In this document: piece after piece, positions 1 to 13,084 of the stretch
Layout of the letters: every line of letters begins with the position of its first letter
How positions within the stretch are numbered: position 1 is the stretch's first letter
Source: Motacilla alba alba
Lineage: Eukaryota > Chordata > Aves > Passeriformes > Motacillidae
Assembly: GCF_015832195.1 (NCBI RefSeq)
Contig: NC_052017.1
Coordinates: forward strand, 72,479,801 to 72,543,800
Reading direction: 5' to 3'
DNA length: 64,000 nucleotides
Program-made: the position numbers and the translations under genes
The notes under the pieces: generated by a model
Told to the model about the DNA's origin: nothing
Seen by the model: the letters and a program-made list of their open reading frames with translations, nothing else
Databases searched by the model: none

Positions 1-3000
1 ATAGAGAAATTTCATTTAGAGAAGTGTTTATTTATTATTCCCTACCTAAGTGAAATTTCTTTGTCCAGCTCATAGGTGTCATACTACCTAGCCATAAAAT
101 AAAAAAATTGTTAGTTGAAAACTGTGATTGAAACTGAGATTTTTATGTGATCTATTGAAGAGAGGAGGGAACCTCCATCCACTTCTGGCATCAGAGTCTG
201 CTCTGTGCTGGGTATCAGTAGAATTACATTGTCCTCAGAATTGAAAGGGAGGCAACTGTCAAGTTGAAGAGACTTCAGGGACAATCAAGCCCAGTACATC
301 AGGCATCGTGGTCTGCATACATGCTGTGGGCCAGCCAAATACATGCCAAAGCAAAGGTTGAGATTCTCCTTCTGTGTAGAAACCCCAACTGTAAGAGGTC
401 TCTATAGGATTTTCTGAGGACAATGTCCGTGCCAAGTTACTTAACAAAAGGATGGTTGTTGCTAATTTTGCTGGAAAATGGTTTTAACTTCAGCACATTG
501 ACCAGACAAAAGAAAAAACAAAGTTGACTGTCAAAACTTGACCAACTGCTACATGTGCTGTAAATTTATGCTGTTATGCTGTGTTACTGAAATGCATCTT
601 CTAAATTAACAATACAGTATGTTTCCATTTAGTCTTTCTGTCACAGATATATCTTAAGGAAAAAAAGATAGAGGAAAACAAAGATATTAGCTGAGGAAAC
701 TTCATTTGCTACTCTGATTATGTATTATTTTGAGGAGGTTTTTTAATTTGTTTTTGGTTTTTTTTTTAGCTGAACAATCTGAAAAACTCATACAGCTCCC
801 CAACCTTGACTGACTCTAGAGCCATCAACTTCACTTCCAAATATTGATACTTATATGGAAAATTTTAATATGGAGCTTAATTTTGATGGGAAAATATTAA
901 CAAATACATATTAAAAATATCATCCCAGTAGATAGAAGTGCCACATATTTAATAAACCCAAGTACACAATAAGATAAAAAATTGCAATCAACTTCATTCT
1001 TCTGTAAATATTCAAGAAGGGCATTATTTTTAAGCATGATTTGGTATTATCTCCAAACCATTGACAAATAATTATTGAGCTCAAAACACCAAGGAGAATT
1101 TGCAATGAAATGCTGACAAACATCTTAATTGTGAATCTCTTAAGATCTGATTCCTATTAATATGGAAATTATATATTAAAAGGCTAATGCTGGACTTTGC
1201 ACTATGTTATCTTGCATCCTAAGCACTTGCAGTTTCATTGATCAAATGTTTCTTCAGTATTCCAGAGGAGATCGCCTTTATTTTAGTTCAGAAAGGAATG
1301 ACCTACCTGCTCAATATATGCATATTAGACATATTACTGTTTCAGTAAAATACCGTTTCAGTAATGTTTCCAGTAAAACACAGGAAATTGCACATGTGCT
1401 TAAGCAACCGTGGAAACACTTCCTCACACCTGGGGCATTACTCAGTGTGGATGGATCATACAGGGCACACTGGGATTCTGGCAAAGGGATTACTTGTGCC
1501 TGTGGTTGGATGTATGCCACTGGGGTTTCTTCCTCTAATTCAGACTGGATGTGGCTACTTTGAGGGCAGGGATTGCTCTGCAGTATATTCCAGATCCTCC
1601 TGGTCCCTTCCTTTGCTGGGTTGAGTACTTGGCCTGACAACTCAAAATAGCTCAAAAATGGCAAAATCATCCCACCCTAAATCTGTGAGGCACCCAGCAA
1701 CTATGATGCTCTCCCAGTTCCAACTGTTACAGTTATAACTATTCATAAGTTGGAATAATTCTGATAACTGACTTTAAAAATAGGAACATTTTTATGCAAA
1801 TCTGTTAAGCTAAGCTTCACCAAAGTAGTCAGTCACCTGCATATTCCTAGGAAATAGTCTAATGCAGCCTCCTTGTTCCCAATTCTTTTCTAAAAAACTT
1901 ACGATACCTTGCTAACAAGAAGATTCTGTTGCTTGTGTTATATTGACACCATTACCATCAATGTATATATTGCACCCTGTAAGATCAGAGGTAAAAATCA
2001 GCCATGCAGACTTAGATGGAAATGGCCTGTATGGTTTCACACTGAAATGGAGATTTGCTAGAGGCTAAGATGTCTTCATGTGGAAACACTACATCTCTGT
2101 AGGGAGCTCAGAACTTCTTTGGCAGAAATGGTGCTAGGTGAAAAATACATGCATGCCTCAAATAAATGCCAGGTATTTCATGCATCACTATAACGTACCA
2201 AACAATGAATCATATTCTGGAAATCTTTCTGTGGGTTAAGGAGCAGATGATATTTCCCCCCCTAAAAATATACAGACATTCTAAAGCCATCCCTTCTAGA
2301 AAGGACAAGATTTTACTTGGAAATAAAACACCTTGGAGAGATTTTTTTTTTTCAAAAAGAGAAGCACAGTCATTTGCAATCACAATTTCATGAGGAGATA
2401 CATATTTCACAGGAACATGCTTTTAAATGTTCATCTTTTACTGAAGCTTTAAGTACTCTGTAGATTCTAAAGAAGTATCTTTAAAGAAATATCAAACAGT
2501 CATTTAGGCAGGTAGATAATATACAAATTTTCATGGCATATGTAATTTTCTGTCTCAAACCAATCATTCATTCAAGATAGATATTATATTATATTTCAGG
2601 AAATCCTAATTGAGAAGTCATTATAATTAGCAATCCTGAGCTGCACACTTGTCAAAAGAAAAGTTTTGCATTTACGTAAGTAAAGACAAGATTTTTTTTT
2701 CCTCCTCTCTCTTTTCCTCATCAGAAGCCAAAAATTTCCAAGCAGCTTGTCATCAGATGTGTCTAAAGTACAGATATCCCTCATGGATGACATCTAAATT
2801 CTTTTTAAATATCTTACAGTAAAAAGCAGCTACAGCAAGCAGTTGAAATTTGTTTGATGTTGTTCATCAAGGTTTCATTGACAACAGGTGGCACATACCC
2901 AAAATGAGTGCATATTATCTGCATTTAAATATTCTTGATTTAGAGCATATTTATACTGTTGGATGACATTACAAATAAAGGACGATTGTTTGACTGTGTA

Positions 3001-5368
3001 ATAGGATTTATACAAAAATATGCTAAGCTACCTCTTCCACGTAAGATTGGTCTTGAGAAGTTTCTTTAAATATTATCAACTGAAGTAAGATTTTCTATAG
3101 AAAGACTTAAATAAGCAGTCGGGTCTTAGAGGAAAGAGCTTATATTCCTAATAGGAACCTTAATAAGAACTTGAATTATCTTAATGTCTTGAAAGCTTTG
3201 CAACCAGTACAAATGAATGCTCTTAATCAGATTTTCCTGTCTATTTACCTGTCGGCAAAGTGACCAGGAAAGGTGCATAACAATAAATACCGTGAATACA
3301 CAGTAATAGCATTCTGTAGTGGTTTTTTTTTAAAAAAAAAAAAAGCTAAATCAATTGTTTGAGAACAGAAATTTTACTACCTAGGTAATTGTAGATGAAG
3401 ATCTACAATGACATCTGCCAACAAACTCTTTGAAATAGATTATTTGATCTGAATCTCCGATAAGGAGCAGATAGCTTCTTACCCTCCTGTTTGACACTTT
3501 TTTATTATAATGACAAGCTTAACATATTGCTTAAAAAGTAGTACTTAATATTTAAAACTTACATAATTTGCTTAAGCATACCATCAATAAGGGAAGCAAG
3601 CATTCTCATATTTCTAAAAAGCATGTTCAATGGACTGGATACTTCAGACAGAATTACTCTTCATCTTCATCTCTTTGTTCTCCTGATCTTTACTTAATCA
3701 GTCTCTACCAGTCTTTTCTTCATCATTCCCATTTTGGCTGGCACACAGTTCCAGCTTGATATTTCCATCACTTAATTATATTACTAGTAAATATTTATTC
3801 ATTATTAATTGTCACAGATATGTTTCACAATAATACTAGATATGAATGATGCAGGTATCCATTGTAAATTGGCACTTCTTCTGGTTTCAGCGATGACTTC
3901 TTGTTGTACTCAGTATGACGGGTATATGACATTGTATTCATCTCCAAGATTCCACTTGACAATCTATATGTGGCGATGAGCTCTTTATGGCAGAAATTTT
4001 CCACAGTCAGTTGTTTCAGATTGTCACAGAAAATCTAGCAATAGTATTTATGGTTTTATCCATTGCTACAGTTCTAGGAATAAAAATATGAGTAATGATT
4101 TCATAATTCTTCCCCAAAATGTGGTCCAAACTTGGAAAGGCCTGTTTTCAAACTGTATTTTCAAGTTTTTTACTTTTCCCTGAAGAAGCACTCATAATAT
4201 CAAATTAGAAAAATGTGCTCTGTGTACATAAATCCTAAAGGAAGTCCTCTGCATCGGTAATGTAAAACCTTGTCTGGGTCTGTGCCCTAACATCATTACT
4301 CCTGTCAAGTTTAAAGCAGTAATTATGATTGATTTACTGTTCGCATTTGTGCCATGATATATATGCAAAATAACATGAGTTCTCCTCTGCCTAAGATGTA
4401 GAAATTTGGGTTTCCAAGATTAGTCTTTTATTGGTCTACAAGTCACATGTGAAGGGTCCTTGACATGTAATTTATCACTGTAATGTATTAATTTTTTTTA
4501 ATCAATCAATAACTTGATGAAGCCTGCTTTGTTCATGAAAATGCATCAATTATTTCTCTATTTCTGGATCTTTTGAGTCACAGCTTTTTTCCCTGAAAAT
4601 CAGTGTCTGCGGATTTTTTTTATTGCATATCTCAACATCTTCTATTAGTATCTCCCAGTTCATGCTGTGATCTAAGTTCATTGTTTGACCTAAAGCGTGT
4701 TCTTGTCCTGCTAGTCACCAAGCATCTTTCAAAAGTTATGGAAGATTTTTGCTAGCATTCCTCAGCTGGTGATACAAAATGCCACTGAATGCTTTCTGTA
4801 GGGTTCAGAATCCATACCATCTCTTTATCCAGAAATGTCTTGTTTTTCACCTAATATTGCTTATGCATAGAGAAAAAGATAATGCAGTTTTTCTCAAATG
4901 TCCCACCATCTGCTTTGATCATCAACAAATGTGTTTCTAAATATATTCTTATCTGCTTTGAGTATAACTTTCTTTCCTGAGATATTTACAACTTTTTGAG
5001 TTGATGACTGAAAATATTTTAAGGACATTTGATCTGCAAAGCAGATGAGAAGCATCTCACATTTTAGATTATTCTTTTAAAAATCATTATATATTTATAT
5101 CTCCAATGACTTCATTAAAGCATCAACATCTGGTGAGTTTTTTTTTGACCAGTTGATAGACTGGCAAGGATTTTCTGGTAATACTCACTGGATTATTCAG
5201 TTTTCTCAAGTATTTCATTTAAGATTTGAAAGTTTGATTATTTAAAAAAAAAAGAAAATTATAATTACTGCAGAAATTATCAAGGTTTTTTTCAGTTATT
5301 GTAGATTTCCCAGCAGTCTCATAAAAAGACTTCATCACTGAGGAACTGAGGGGCACTAAAAATGCAAG
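1..5368. other. Gene-free AT-rich unique sequence
   Basis: No gene, RNA gene or recognisable interspersed repeat is visible here. The only open frames are short, and around 1204-1670 three of them overlap on both strands with no splice or codon pattern that favours one. That segment is slightly less AT-rich than its surroundings and may be a decayed repeat. Short T and A runs occur at about 755-769, 2341-2352 and 3322-3344. Nothing else stands out. Confidence 0.6.
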
Positions 5369-5863
5369 TGTTAGAATGGTAGGTGCTGCTGCCTATCTCT
5401 CGTCCCCAGCAAGCCTCTCCTGTCGAAAGGCAGGCTGAGTGAACATTCAAGCAACGCAGTCAATCCTCCACTCAACACTCACCGCAACTGGCTCAGTGAT
5501 AGAGGCAAGAAAGGCTCTTCTGCAAGGTTTTAATTCCAGGAGAATAACACAGCAGCCAAAGGGTAAACCTGGGAAAAAGAGGGTGTACCATGTGGAGCAG
5601 GCAGCTTATAAAGGGGAAGGGGTGGGGGCAGAGCTAAGGGCTGGGCAGAGGGGACAGCCTCCAGGGGTAGGGGGGTGGCCAAGCCCTGGTGAAGGGGAAG
5701 GAGAAACTAGAGGAAGCTGGGACACCAAGTCCATTGGGGAAACTGTTTTTCCCCTTAGGAGGGCTAACTCTATGGTAAGTAGTTACTGATGTTTCCAGGG
5801 CTGAGGGATTGGGGATTGACCAAGGGGGGAGAGTTCATGGGATGCTACAGTGCACCTATAACA
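5369..5863 (-). mobile_element. Solo LTR of an endogenous retrovirus (minus strand)
   Basis: A GC-richer block in AT-rich DNA with the promoter and polyadenylation layout of a retroviral LTR when read on the minus strand. A TATAAG box lies at about 5605-5613 after a G/C-rich upstream part, and an ATTAAA polyadenylation signal lies about 75 bases downstream at 5529-5534, followed by a U5-like part. The proposed ends form a TGTTA...TAACA inverted pair, as expected for integrated LTRs. No matching target-site duplication is visible, so the ends are approximate or one flank has been lost. No internal gag, pol or env sequence lies on either side, so this is a recombined solo LTR. The family is not named here. 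Confidence 0.65.
5604..5614 (-). promoter_or_regulatory. LTR TATA box
   Basis: On the minus strand a TTTATAAG box sits downstream of a pyrimidine/GC-rich U3-like stretch and upstream of the ATTAAA signal at 5529-5534. This is the expected position for the core promoter of the LTR at 5369-5863. Whether it is still active cannot be judged from sequence. Confidence 0.5.
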
Positions 5864-6573
5864 AAATTCTGTTTAAGAATTGTAGTCTGAATGGGTTTTG
5901 TTTGTAGTTGCTTCTACTGCCATATATACTGTGATTCTCCAGTGAGAGACAACAAGCTTCCAAACTTGAGCTAAAAACATATCCATCTCTTCATAGATGG
6001 TACATAGGAGACATATTTTAGATTAAATATAAAAATTCAAGCAGTCATGACACAGAGCATCCGCAGCCTTTTCTAACTTCTCATAAACCTAAACAAAATG
6101 TCAAATCAGTGTAAGAAATCCAAAATAGTGAAAGGCTTCCATTAGCATACTCTCTTTGATAACTGAGGTGCCCTTCAAATAGACACATGCTTTGTGAAAA
6201 TGAGTAATTATAAAAGACTTAATCAAAAAGCACTTAGCAGATGTTATCTCAAGCACTGCTGATACTTTTAAGTGCATCTCCAAGTGGGCAACATCAGAAA
6301 TGTAATTATCTTGTAGGCAAGGAGAAAATTCACTCAATGTTAATTTAAAGTGTTTTTTATACAACTTCAGCTCTTACGTGTTCTCCAGTGATTGGTTCAT
6401 AACAGGTGAAGGAGGACAGATTTATTTTAGGGGAATGAATAGTGGAAGAAAATAGAATATTTTATCAGAGTTCACTATAACAGTTCCACATACCAGCAGT
6501 GGGACTATCCCATAAACTAAATCTAGGATTATTTTAGTTTGGAAGCAGGTAAGCAGACATAGAAAACAGCATG

Positions 6574-6575
<2 letters not shown>

Positions 6576-6618
<43 letters not shown>
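6576..6618. repeat. T43 homopolymer
   Basis: Forty-three consecutive T residues. On the minus strand this is an A43 run preceded four bases earlier by AATAAA (plus-strand TTTATT at 6623-6628). The arrangement resembles a retroposed poly(A) tail, though the spacing is shorter than the usual 10-30 bases. The length in the assembly may also be affected by homopolymer error. Confidence 0.95.
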
Positions 6619-9600
6619 CTCCTTTATTCCGTATATTATGCTGATGGCATTATTTACTTGTATTTGAAAGGGAGAAGGTTCAATCCTTTCTGAGCATTTT
6701 ATTAGGACACAAACAATATAATTACATTGATTATTTTGTACTTACTTCTTGCCCTATTAGCTAATGTATTTGCAGATGCTGATCTAGTAAAGAGAGACAG
6801 AAGAGCAATTTCCTCTAAATGAGTTAGCATTCTTTCCTTAGATCTGACAACTTTATTCCAAGATGGGGTTTCTTCTCTATAGAAAAGTTTGAATATTTCT
6901 TGTGAAATTATTTTTTCTTGTGGAATGAAAATTTTGTATCCATGCCTGTGATAATTCAGTGACACTAAAAATATTCCACATGTCCAAGTGTTCAGAGTAC
7001 TGGGAACAGAGCACTTCCTCTGTCCTTGTGACTTCCTCTTTGTCCTTATGACAAAGATTGCCTGTTGAATATTTGTTGAGTTTTTGGAGGGAAGGATACC
7101 ATGACTCCTTCACCCTTTGTACTTAAGTGTCATCTTTCAAATATAAACTGTTCTACTTAAAATTACTTGCATGTATTCTGCTTTTTTATTTTGCTGATCT
7201 CAACTCCATATTTAGCAGTTTCAGAAAGCCTTCTTGGATATGCAATAAAATCCCACCTTTTAAACAAAAAAATGAGAATGCGAGGCATGCCTGTCACCTT
7301 TCTTTTTGTTTATGATATGTATTCTTGGATATTTTTTAATTCACTGACTTTCATCTATCTTTCAACCAAGATTAATCTTTCTGTAAGGATTTGTAATATT
7401 TTCCAACTAGTAAAAAGATTATTTCTAATGAAGAGAACAATTTCTTCACAGACAGTGTTTTCCAGATTGTTCACAGTCTGGATTTTGTCAGTCTCTTCTC
7501 TGCTGCTATTTTGACATCTTCACTGCTGCTGCACAAATGGGCCTTTTTGTGCGAATGAGCTTCATTACCAACAGTCACTTACTGTGTAAGTTGAGGAACT
7601 CAACTACTTTTTTTCTTCTTTATGTAAATTTGCCTCTCTTCACCTGCACATAAAGTATTTTCTTTACTGGGTTCTTGTTCCTTTCTGTTTTACTTAGGTG
7701 CTTCCTTTTTTCAGACAAAACATCTCCCTTGTTTTAAATCACTTGGAGGCTTATTGGCTTTCTCTAGCCAGTATAATTTTCTAGTGTAGTTTTGACAGAA
7801 GACTATTAAAAAACTAGGTGATGTAAATATGCCTTTGCTTCTTCTGATATCATAACTGCATTATTTCTCCCTGGCTGAAGTTTTCAGTTATGCCAAAACT
7901 TGAATATGACTGTGAATGTCAGAAGAGGATGCCATGAATTTATGTCCCTAAGTGACGTTTACTTGACATAAAAATCTTCTGAAATTCTGTCATTATTCAT
8001 GTCTTTCATGCACATTTAAAAGGATCTCTCTTTGCTGCCTAATTTCATAAATGAGATACTTATGTTTCAAATTTGCAATAAATACTGCATTGATTATAAC
8101 TTACATTATGCAAAGGAGAGAGATACTAGCAATATATAAAAAAGCCCGTTCTTGTGTTGTGACATCAAATTTTAGTTCACATAAAATAGAAAATGTGTTC
8201 ATACACAGAAATAATCCTGCTTGACTCAAAGTTTGCAACCTCCTATGACAGTTGTTTGGAACGCTTCATTGCCTGTAGCTTTGAGGGAGTTAGAGACCTA
8301 GAAAAGGTATAACCGTAATGAAGGTATATTAACATATTCGATGCAAAAACATGTTAACGGAAGCAATAACCCTTTTTCTGAACAATTCCTGGGATGAGAT
8401 TCTCAAATTCAATTTATTTCTTATGATCTAAGGAAATATAAAAAACCTGGAAAATCTGCTTGTCTGAATCCAAGCAAGTATGGTTTCATTTAATATTGGA
8501 AAGAACACAAGCTCAAGTAAGGTATTTTTCCTTTTGGCTTGTAACTGTATGATGAAGGGATAGATTTTGAGCATTGAAGTAACAGATTTTTTAATGTTTG
8601 GCCCAATTACAATTTGTGCTGGAAGAACCCTTCTGTTTGACAACAAATGTATGTTTTCCATGTCCTAAATGGTTGGTTTCCACCTTCCAAACATATTACT
8701 TTATAAGACATCATTTTTCTTTGAGGTAAAATAATAGGAGGTAGAGATGTTTACATGGTACAGAGGAAAACAGTCATTAAAAGTGGGCTTGCTGGCTACC
8801 AACCTGCAGAGTACAATTGCCTGAAGAAAGGACTTAGGACTATTACAGCCATCTGCTGACTCATTATGTAGAAGGCTTTTCCTAAAGTGTCCAGAAACAT
8901 CTTTTAGTTGCAATTTCTCTTTTCTTGGGAACAAAGAAAAGAAAAAAGTTCAGAATCCATTTTTTTTTACTGTCTGTTTCTCTGAATTTCATGACTCTGA
9001 AAGCCACACAGTGAGTGCTGTATTGTTGGTGACAGCCCTGCCAAAGCTTTAGGCTTTTGCTGTTCTAGGTAAGAAAAGTAAGCCCACAGTGAGAGCTGCC
9101 AGGGGCATCAGGCCTCCCTGTGGACAGCAGCTGACACAGAGCAGTTCCCTCAGGAGCAAGAGCCACTGCAGTGGCAGCATGCCTCTTTTATCTCAGGGCT
9201 CTGACATTAATATTTTTGCAACTCCTGTTTTGCAGTGTCTGGCAGCCAGCTTGCTCTGATCAATTACTTCTTATTTTGCCTGTGTGTAAAGCTGGCACTG
9301 AAGCTCTGCACAACTCTGGCAGCATAACAGTAAAACAGGTCTGCTTGCTTAAGGTCTAGTCAGGCGCCAGTCACAGACAAAGGGGATGTTCACTGTGCAA
9401 AGTAAGCACACATGCAGAGTGAGGAACTTCATTCAACTTAAGCCACAGAGATTTTTCCTGTCAGCCTTCTCATGGCTGAGCTTCCAAATTAAAAGAGGTC
9501 ATGGGCAGCTGTTAGGGTTGATGAGATCAACTGTGGAGTAAGTGGGGGTTTTTTGCCTGTCTCAGGATGTGACAGCAAAGAGCAATCTGTAGGTTAGTTG

Positions 9601-11291
9601 TGAGTCCAAGCCTGGGCTAAGTGGATAGGGGAAGAAATTTCACATGGAGATCATCAAGAGGTAGGTGGGCACTATCTCTTTTGCATTTAGATCTGACATT
9701 AACTCAAAGCTTCCACTGCGATGAATGGAGCTTAAGATACTACAAATTTGGGGAGAAAGAATTTCCCGTCATTCATTTTAGGAAATCAATTTAAAATCAT
9801 GATTACACATACTCAGACAAAATGTGATCATGTATAGCCTGCCTGATTAGTGTTTCATCAACCACTGTTGTATTTGATCATAAATGACACATTAAAAGAA
9901 ATGATGGTTTAATACTTTGTTCCTACTTACATGGTGCATATGAGCTTCCTGTGAAAGAAAGAAGAAGAAGAAAATCTGGTTACTATCTCCACAACAAAAA
10001 AGCAAGCTCATATGAAATTCTAAATCAAGGAAACAGATCTTATTGGCAGCTGTTTGTATGAAGTAATATACTCCATGAAAACAGAGTTCCTTCTTAAGGA
10101 TAATTAGGAACGTAAGGCCGTAAGTGTCATCTTGGTCAAGAGAAATGTAAATGTATCGGAGAAAAGTATGAAAAAAAGGTAAAAGAAATGGATCAGTCAT
10201 TAAAAATTTTAATATTATTTGGGTAAACAAAGCTCTTGGAAGTTAATTCAGGTGGATATTCTTGCCTTTTCATATTATTATAGCTTCATAGCTCAGTCTT
10301 TAAAAGAGTACAGGCTTAGAGCTCTGGTGGTGACTTGCATTTGAAAACTAAACTAAACCATATTTTTAATGTAGAAGCTTCTTTTATACAAGTGAGATTT
10401 TCAACTTTTCACATGATACATTTGAATCACTAATTGCTAATTGCAGATTCCCTCACTGTTCTTTTTAGTGACATATTTGTACCAACCACTGAAAGATTAT
10501 ATCGAGAACATCAATTGGTGCATAAATATTTATGAATACTTAAGTGGAATAATCAAGTGTAATAAACTCTCCAGAGATACTGCTGGTATCTGAAGTGAAT
10601 TTTAAGAATCATATAATGTGTACATATATGCTGTGAAAAAGGTTAACATTTACCTTGCCAGAATCCCTCTGTTATTAGAGGAATTAATTTGCTTTTGAGC
10701 TTTCCAAACAAACTTCTCACTTAAAACTGGAGTTTTTTTGCTTGGGAAGAGATCTCCAGGCTATTAAGAATAATTTTATTCCCAGTTTACTTCTCAGGAG
10801 ACAGCAGCGCCAGATAGCTTGTGACTTAAAATTTTATTAGCACTGCAGTTTTTTTTCCTTTCGGAAGGAAAAGACCTTCTCTAATTTGTTACGGTTTTAT
10901 TATCAGCAGAGGCTGAAAGTGAGCCCTGCTCAGTAAGAAAACTAGCACAGCAGTAGGCACCAACAAGTCACCTTGTTCCACCCTGTGTGGCTTTTCAAAT
11001 GAAGTCTCAAAAACTGCGAAGGGAAGAGAGATGTTCCCCATTCCTACTTCCCTTTAGAAGGACAAGGTATTGCTGCCAGATATCTAGAGGAATTTGCCAC
11101 TGTTGTAGCAAATTTTGTGAAGTTGCCCTTTTTCTCTCCTTAGACTGAAGAAGTTCTGATTACAAAGTTTTATATTAGGATGTCTCTGGCAACTCACTGA
11201 CTTCTAGGAAGCATAATTACAGGTAATATGTGTAATACAGGAAAAAAACCCCTGATTCTGTCAATGGTGACATTTATGGAGATCTCTATGG

Positions 11292-11324
11292 TTTTTTTTT
11301 TTAAATATATATATATATATATAT
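11292..11324. repeat. T11 followed by (AT)n microsatellite
   Basis: A run of eleven T residues at 11292-11302 followed by an uninterrupted AT dinucleotide tract at 11305-11324. Short chance reading frames cross it on both strands. Confidence 0.9.
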
Positions 11325-12830
11325 TGACAGAAGCTAAGACCTTGAATGCGGATAAAGCCGATCCTAGATATTCTCTCTTGCTGCAGGATGCTAACCTCTG
11401 CAATTTATTATTTTAATTCTCCAGTCATTCCAAAATCTTTCTATTTACTCATAAGTTCCAGTCAACTAAGTCTCGATAGACAAAGCTGTGTAATGTCTGC
11501 CTCACTGGAAAGAGAGCATTTTCCAGGAATCCTGAATTTAGGTTTTGTCATCACCTTTCCTGGAGCCCAGTTTGATCTAAGGGTTTGGACTATAGCCCTT
11601 TAAATTTCTTATCTTAGTGGAGTGATATGTTAGATTTTAAATCTAGAAGATATTTAGAAATTAAAATATTATAAATTATTGGTTTGGTTATTATAAATTC
11701 TTATAATATTATTATAAATGAAAGTCTTAATTTCAATTCTACAAGTGATTTCCTCTAGCTTTTTGGTACAGCAACTGAAATTTTGTATCCAGAAAACAAT
11801 CCTCTCACCCCTTAATGCACAAAAACTTCCATGAATTAAATATAAAACTAGGAATTCATTCAAATTAATCCTGTATTACTTTTTATTATTTCTATTTCAC
11901 TGTGGTTTCAAGGCTTTGAGCCTCAAACATTATTTTTTGATGGCACATTACAAAATTGATGGCCCAAATACAGTGATTCAATTTTGGCAGCTCTAGGCTA
12001 CAATCTTGCAATGAATTCAGTGACGACAGAGATCATTACAGAAGTCAGGGATCAAGACTTGACACAAAGAAAAAGCTAAACGGATCAGGGTCAGTGGTGT
12101 GTATGCACTGAAGAACTGATTTATGTGCTCATATCCTATTAACTGTTATTTAATGCTGAAGTGATTTGCTGAGTTTGTCCATGGAAGATTTGCATTTCAA
12201 CTCATGCAAAATGAGAAGCACCACTAGATATTTCCAAAAGTCTCACAAGAAACTGGCAAAATATTGTCATTTCAACTGAGACACATCACTAAATCAAATG
12301 AAACATAAAATGCTGAGGTTTTTGGGGTTTTTTAATAATAACATAATCTGTTTCACACAACATCCCCTCTCTCTATTTCATGCAAGTAGATATTCTTTGT
12401 AAGGAAGGAAGGAGGAAACTCTACTATGCCTGTTTACTGAATAAGGGAATTCAGCATACAAAGCTTGGTCTTGCATATTTCATTACCATTAAACAAACAG
12501 ACATAAATAAAAGAGTTCTGATGTTCCATTTTAATTTTAATTTTCAAAGTTATTTCATAAAGCTCTATAATATATGTTCATCCAATGATAACATTCTCTT
12601 TAAATGACTTTCAATATTAGTGGTGACATGATGATCTTTTTTCCCATTAAAAATGTTTTCCTCAGTGATAAATAATCAGCTTCAATGTCAATTATTTTGA
12701 CTCCGCTTTGTGGTGAGATGAATAGCCAGGCACAGCTAAATACTTCTGCAGAGCAGTTTCATGTAGATGTATAACTTTAGTCTACTTGTATACATTCATA
12801 TATAATAATAACAAATGTCATTTGTTTTTA

Positions 12831-12862
12831 TATATATTTATATATATTTATATATATATTTG
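12831..12862. repeat. TATATATTTA decamer repeat
   Basis: Two exact copies of a 10-bp TATATATTTA unit followed by a partial, slightly longer third copy. It is an AT-only minisatellite-like tract. Confidence 0.85.
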
Positions 12863-13070
12863 TAACCTGTTTTTTCCTACTCTTCATATAAGAGAAACAT
12901 TTAATGTGTTGCTTTAAAAGAAAGGAGCAGAACCTCTTACTAACTAGGGTTTTAGGCCTTCATTTAATTTCCTTTTTCTCTTGGGCCATAACATATCTCA
13001 TGAAATATGAGATATTTAGTATGACTAATTAATCCCCATCTGATGTTTTTTTCTAATATTATTACCATAT

Positions 13071-13084
13071 TAATTAGCTAATTA
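13071..13084. promoter_or_regulatory. Palindromic homeodomain-type site
   Basis: TAATTAGCTAATTA is a perfect 14-bp palindrome made of two TAATTA cores. TAATTA is the consensus core of many homeodomain proteins, and dimeric arrangements of it are bound co-operatively. Further TAAT cores lie within 60 bases upstream. In AT-rich DNA this can arise by chance, so a regulatory role is only a suggestion. Confidence 0.25.

Noticed and set aside
1204..1670. Two 119-codon frames on opposite strands plus an 86-codon frame
   Set aside because: Mutually overlapping, no homology recognised, no splice sites or start context. They are best explained by locally lower AT content.
8990..9420. GC-richer block, possible old LTR or promoter
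   Set aside because: No terminal motifs, polyadenylation signal in a sensible place, or CpG enrichment was found.
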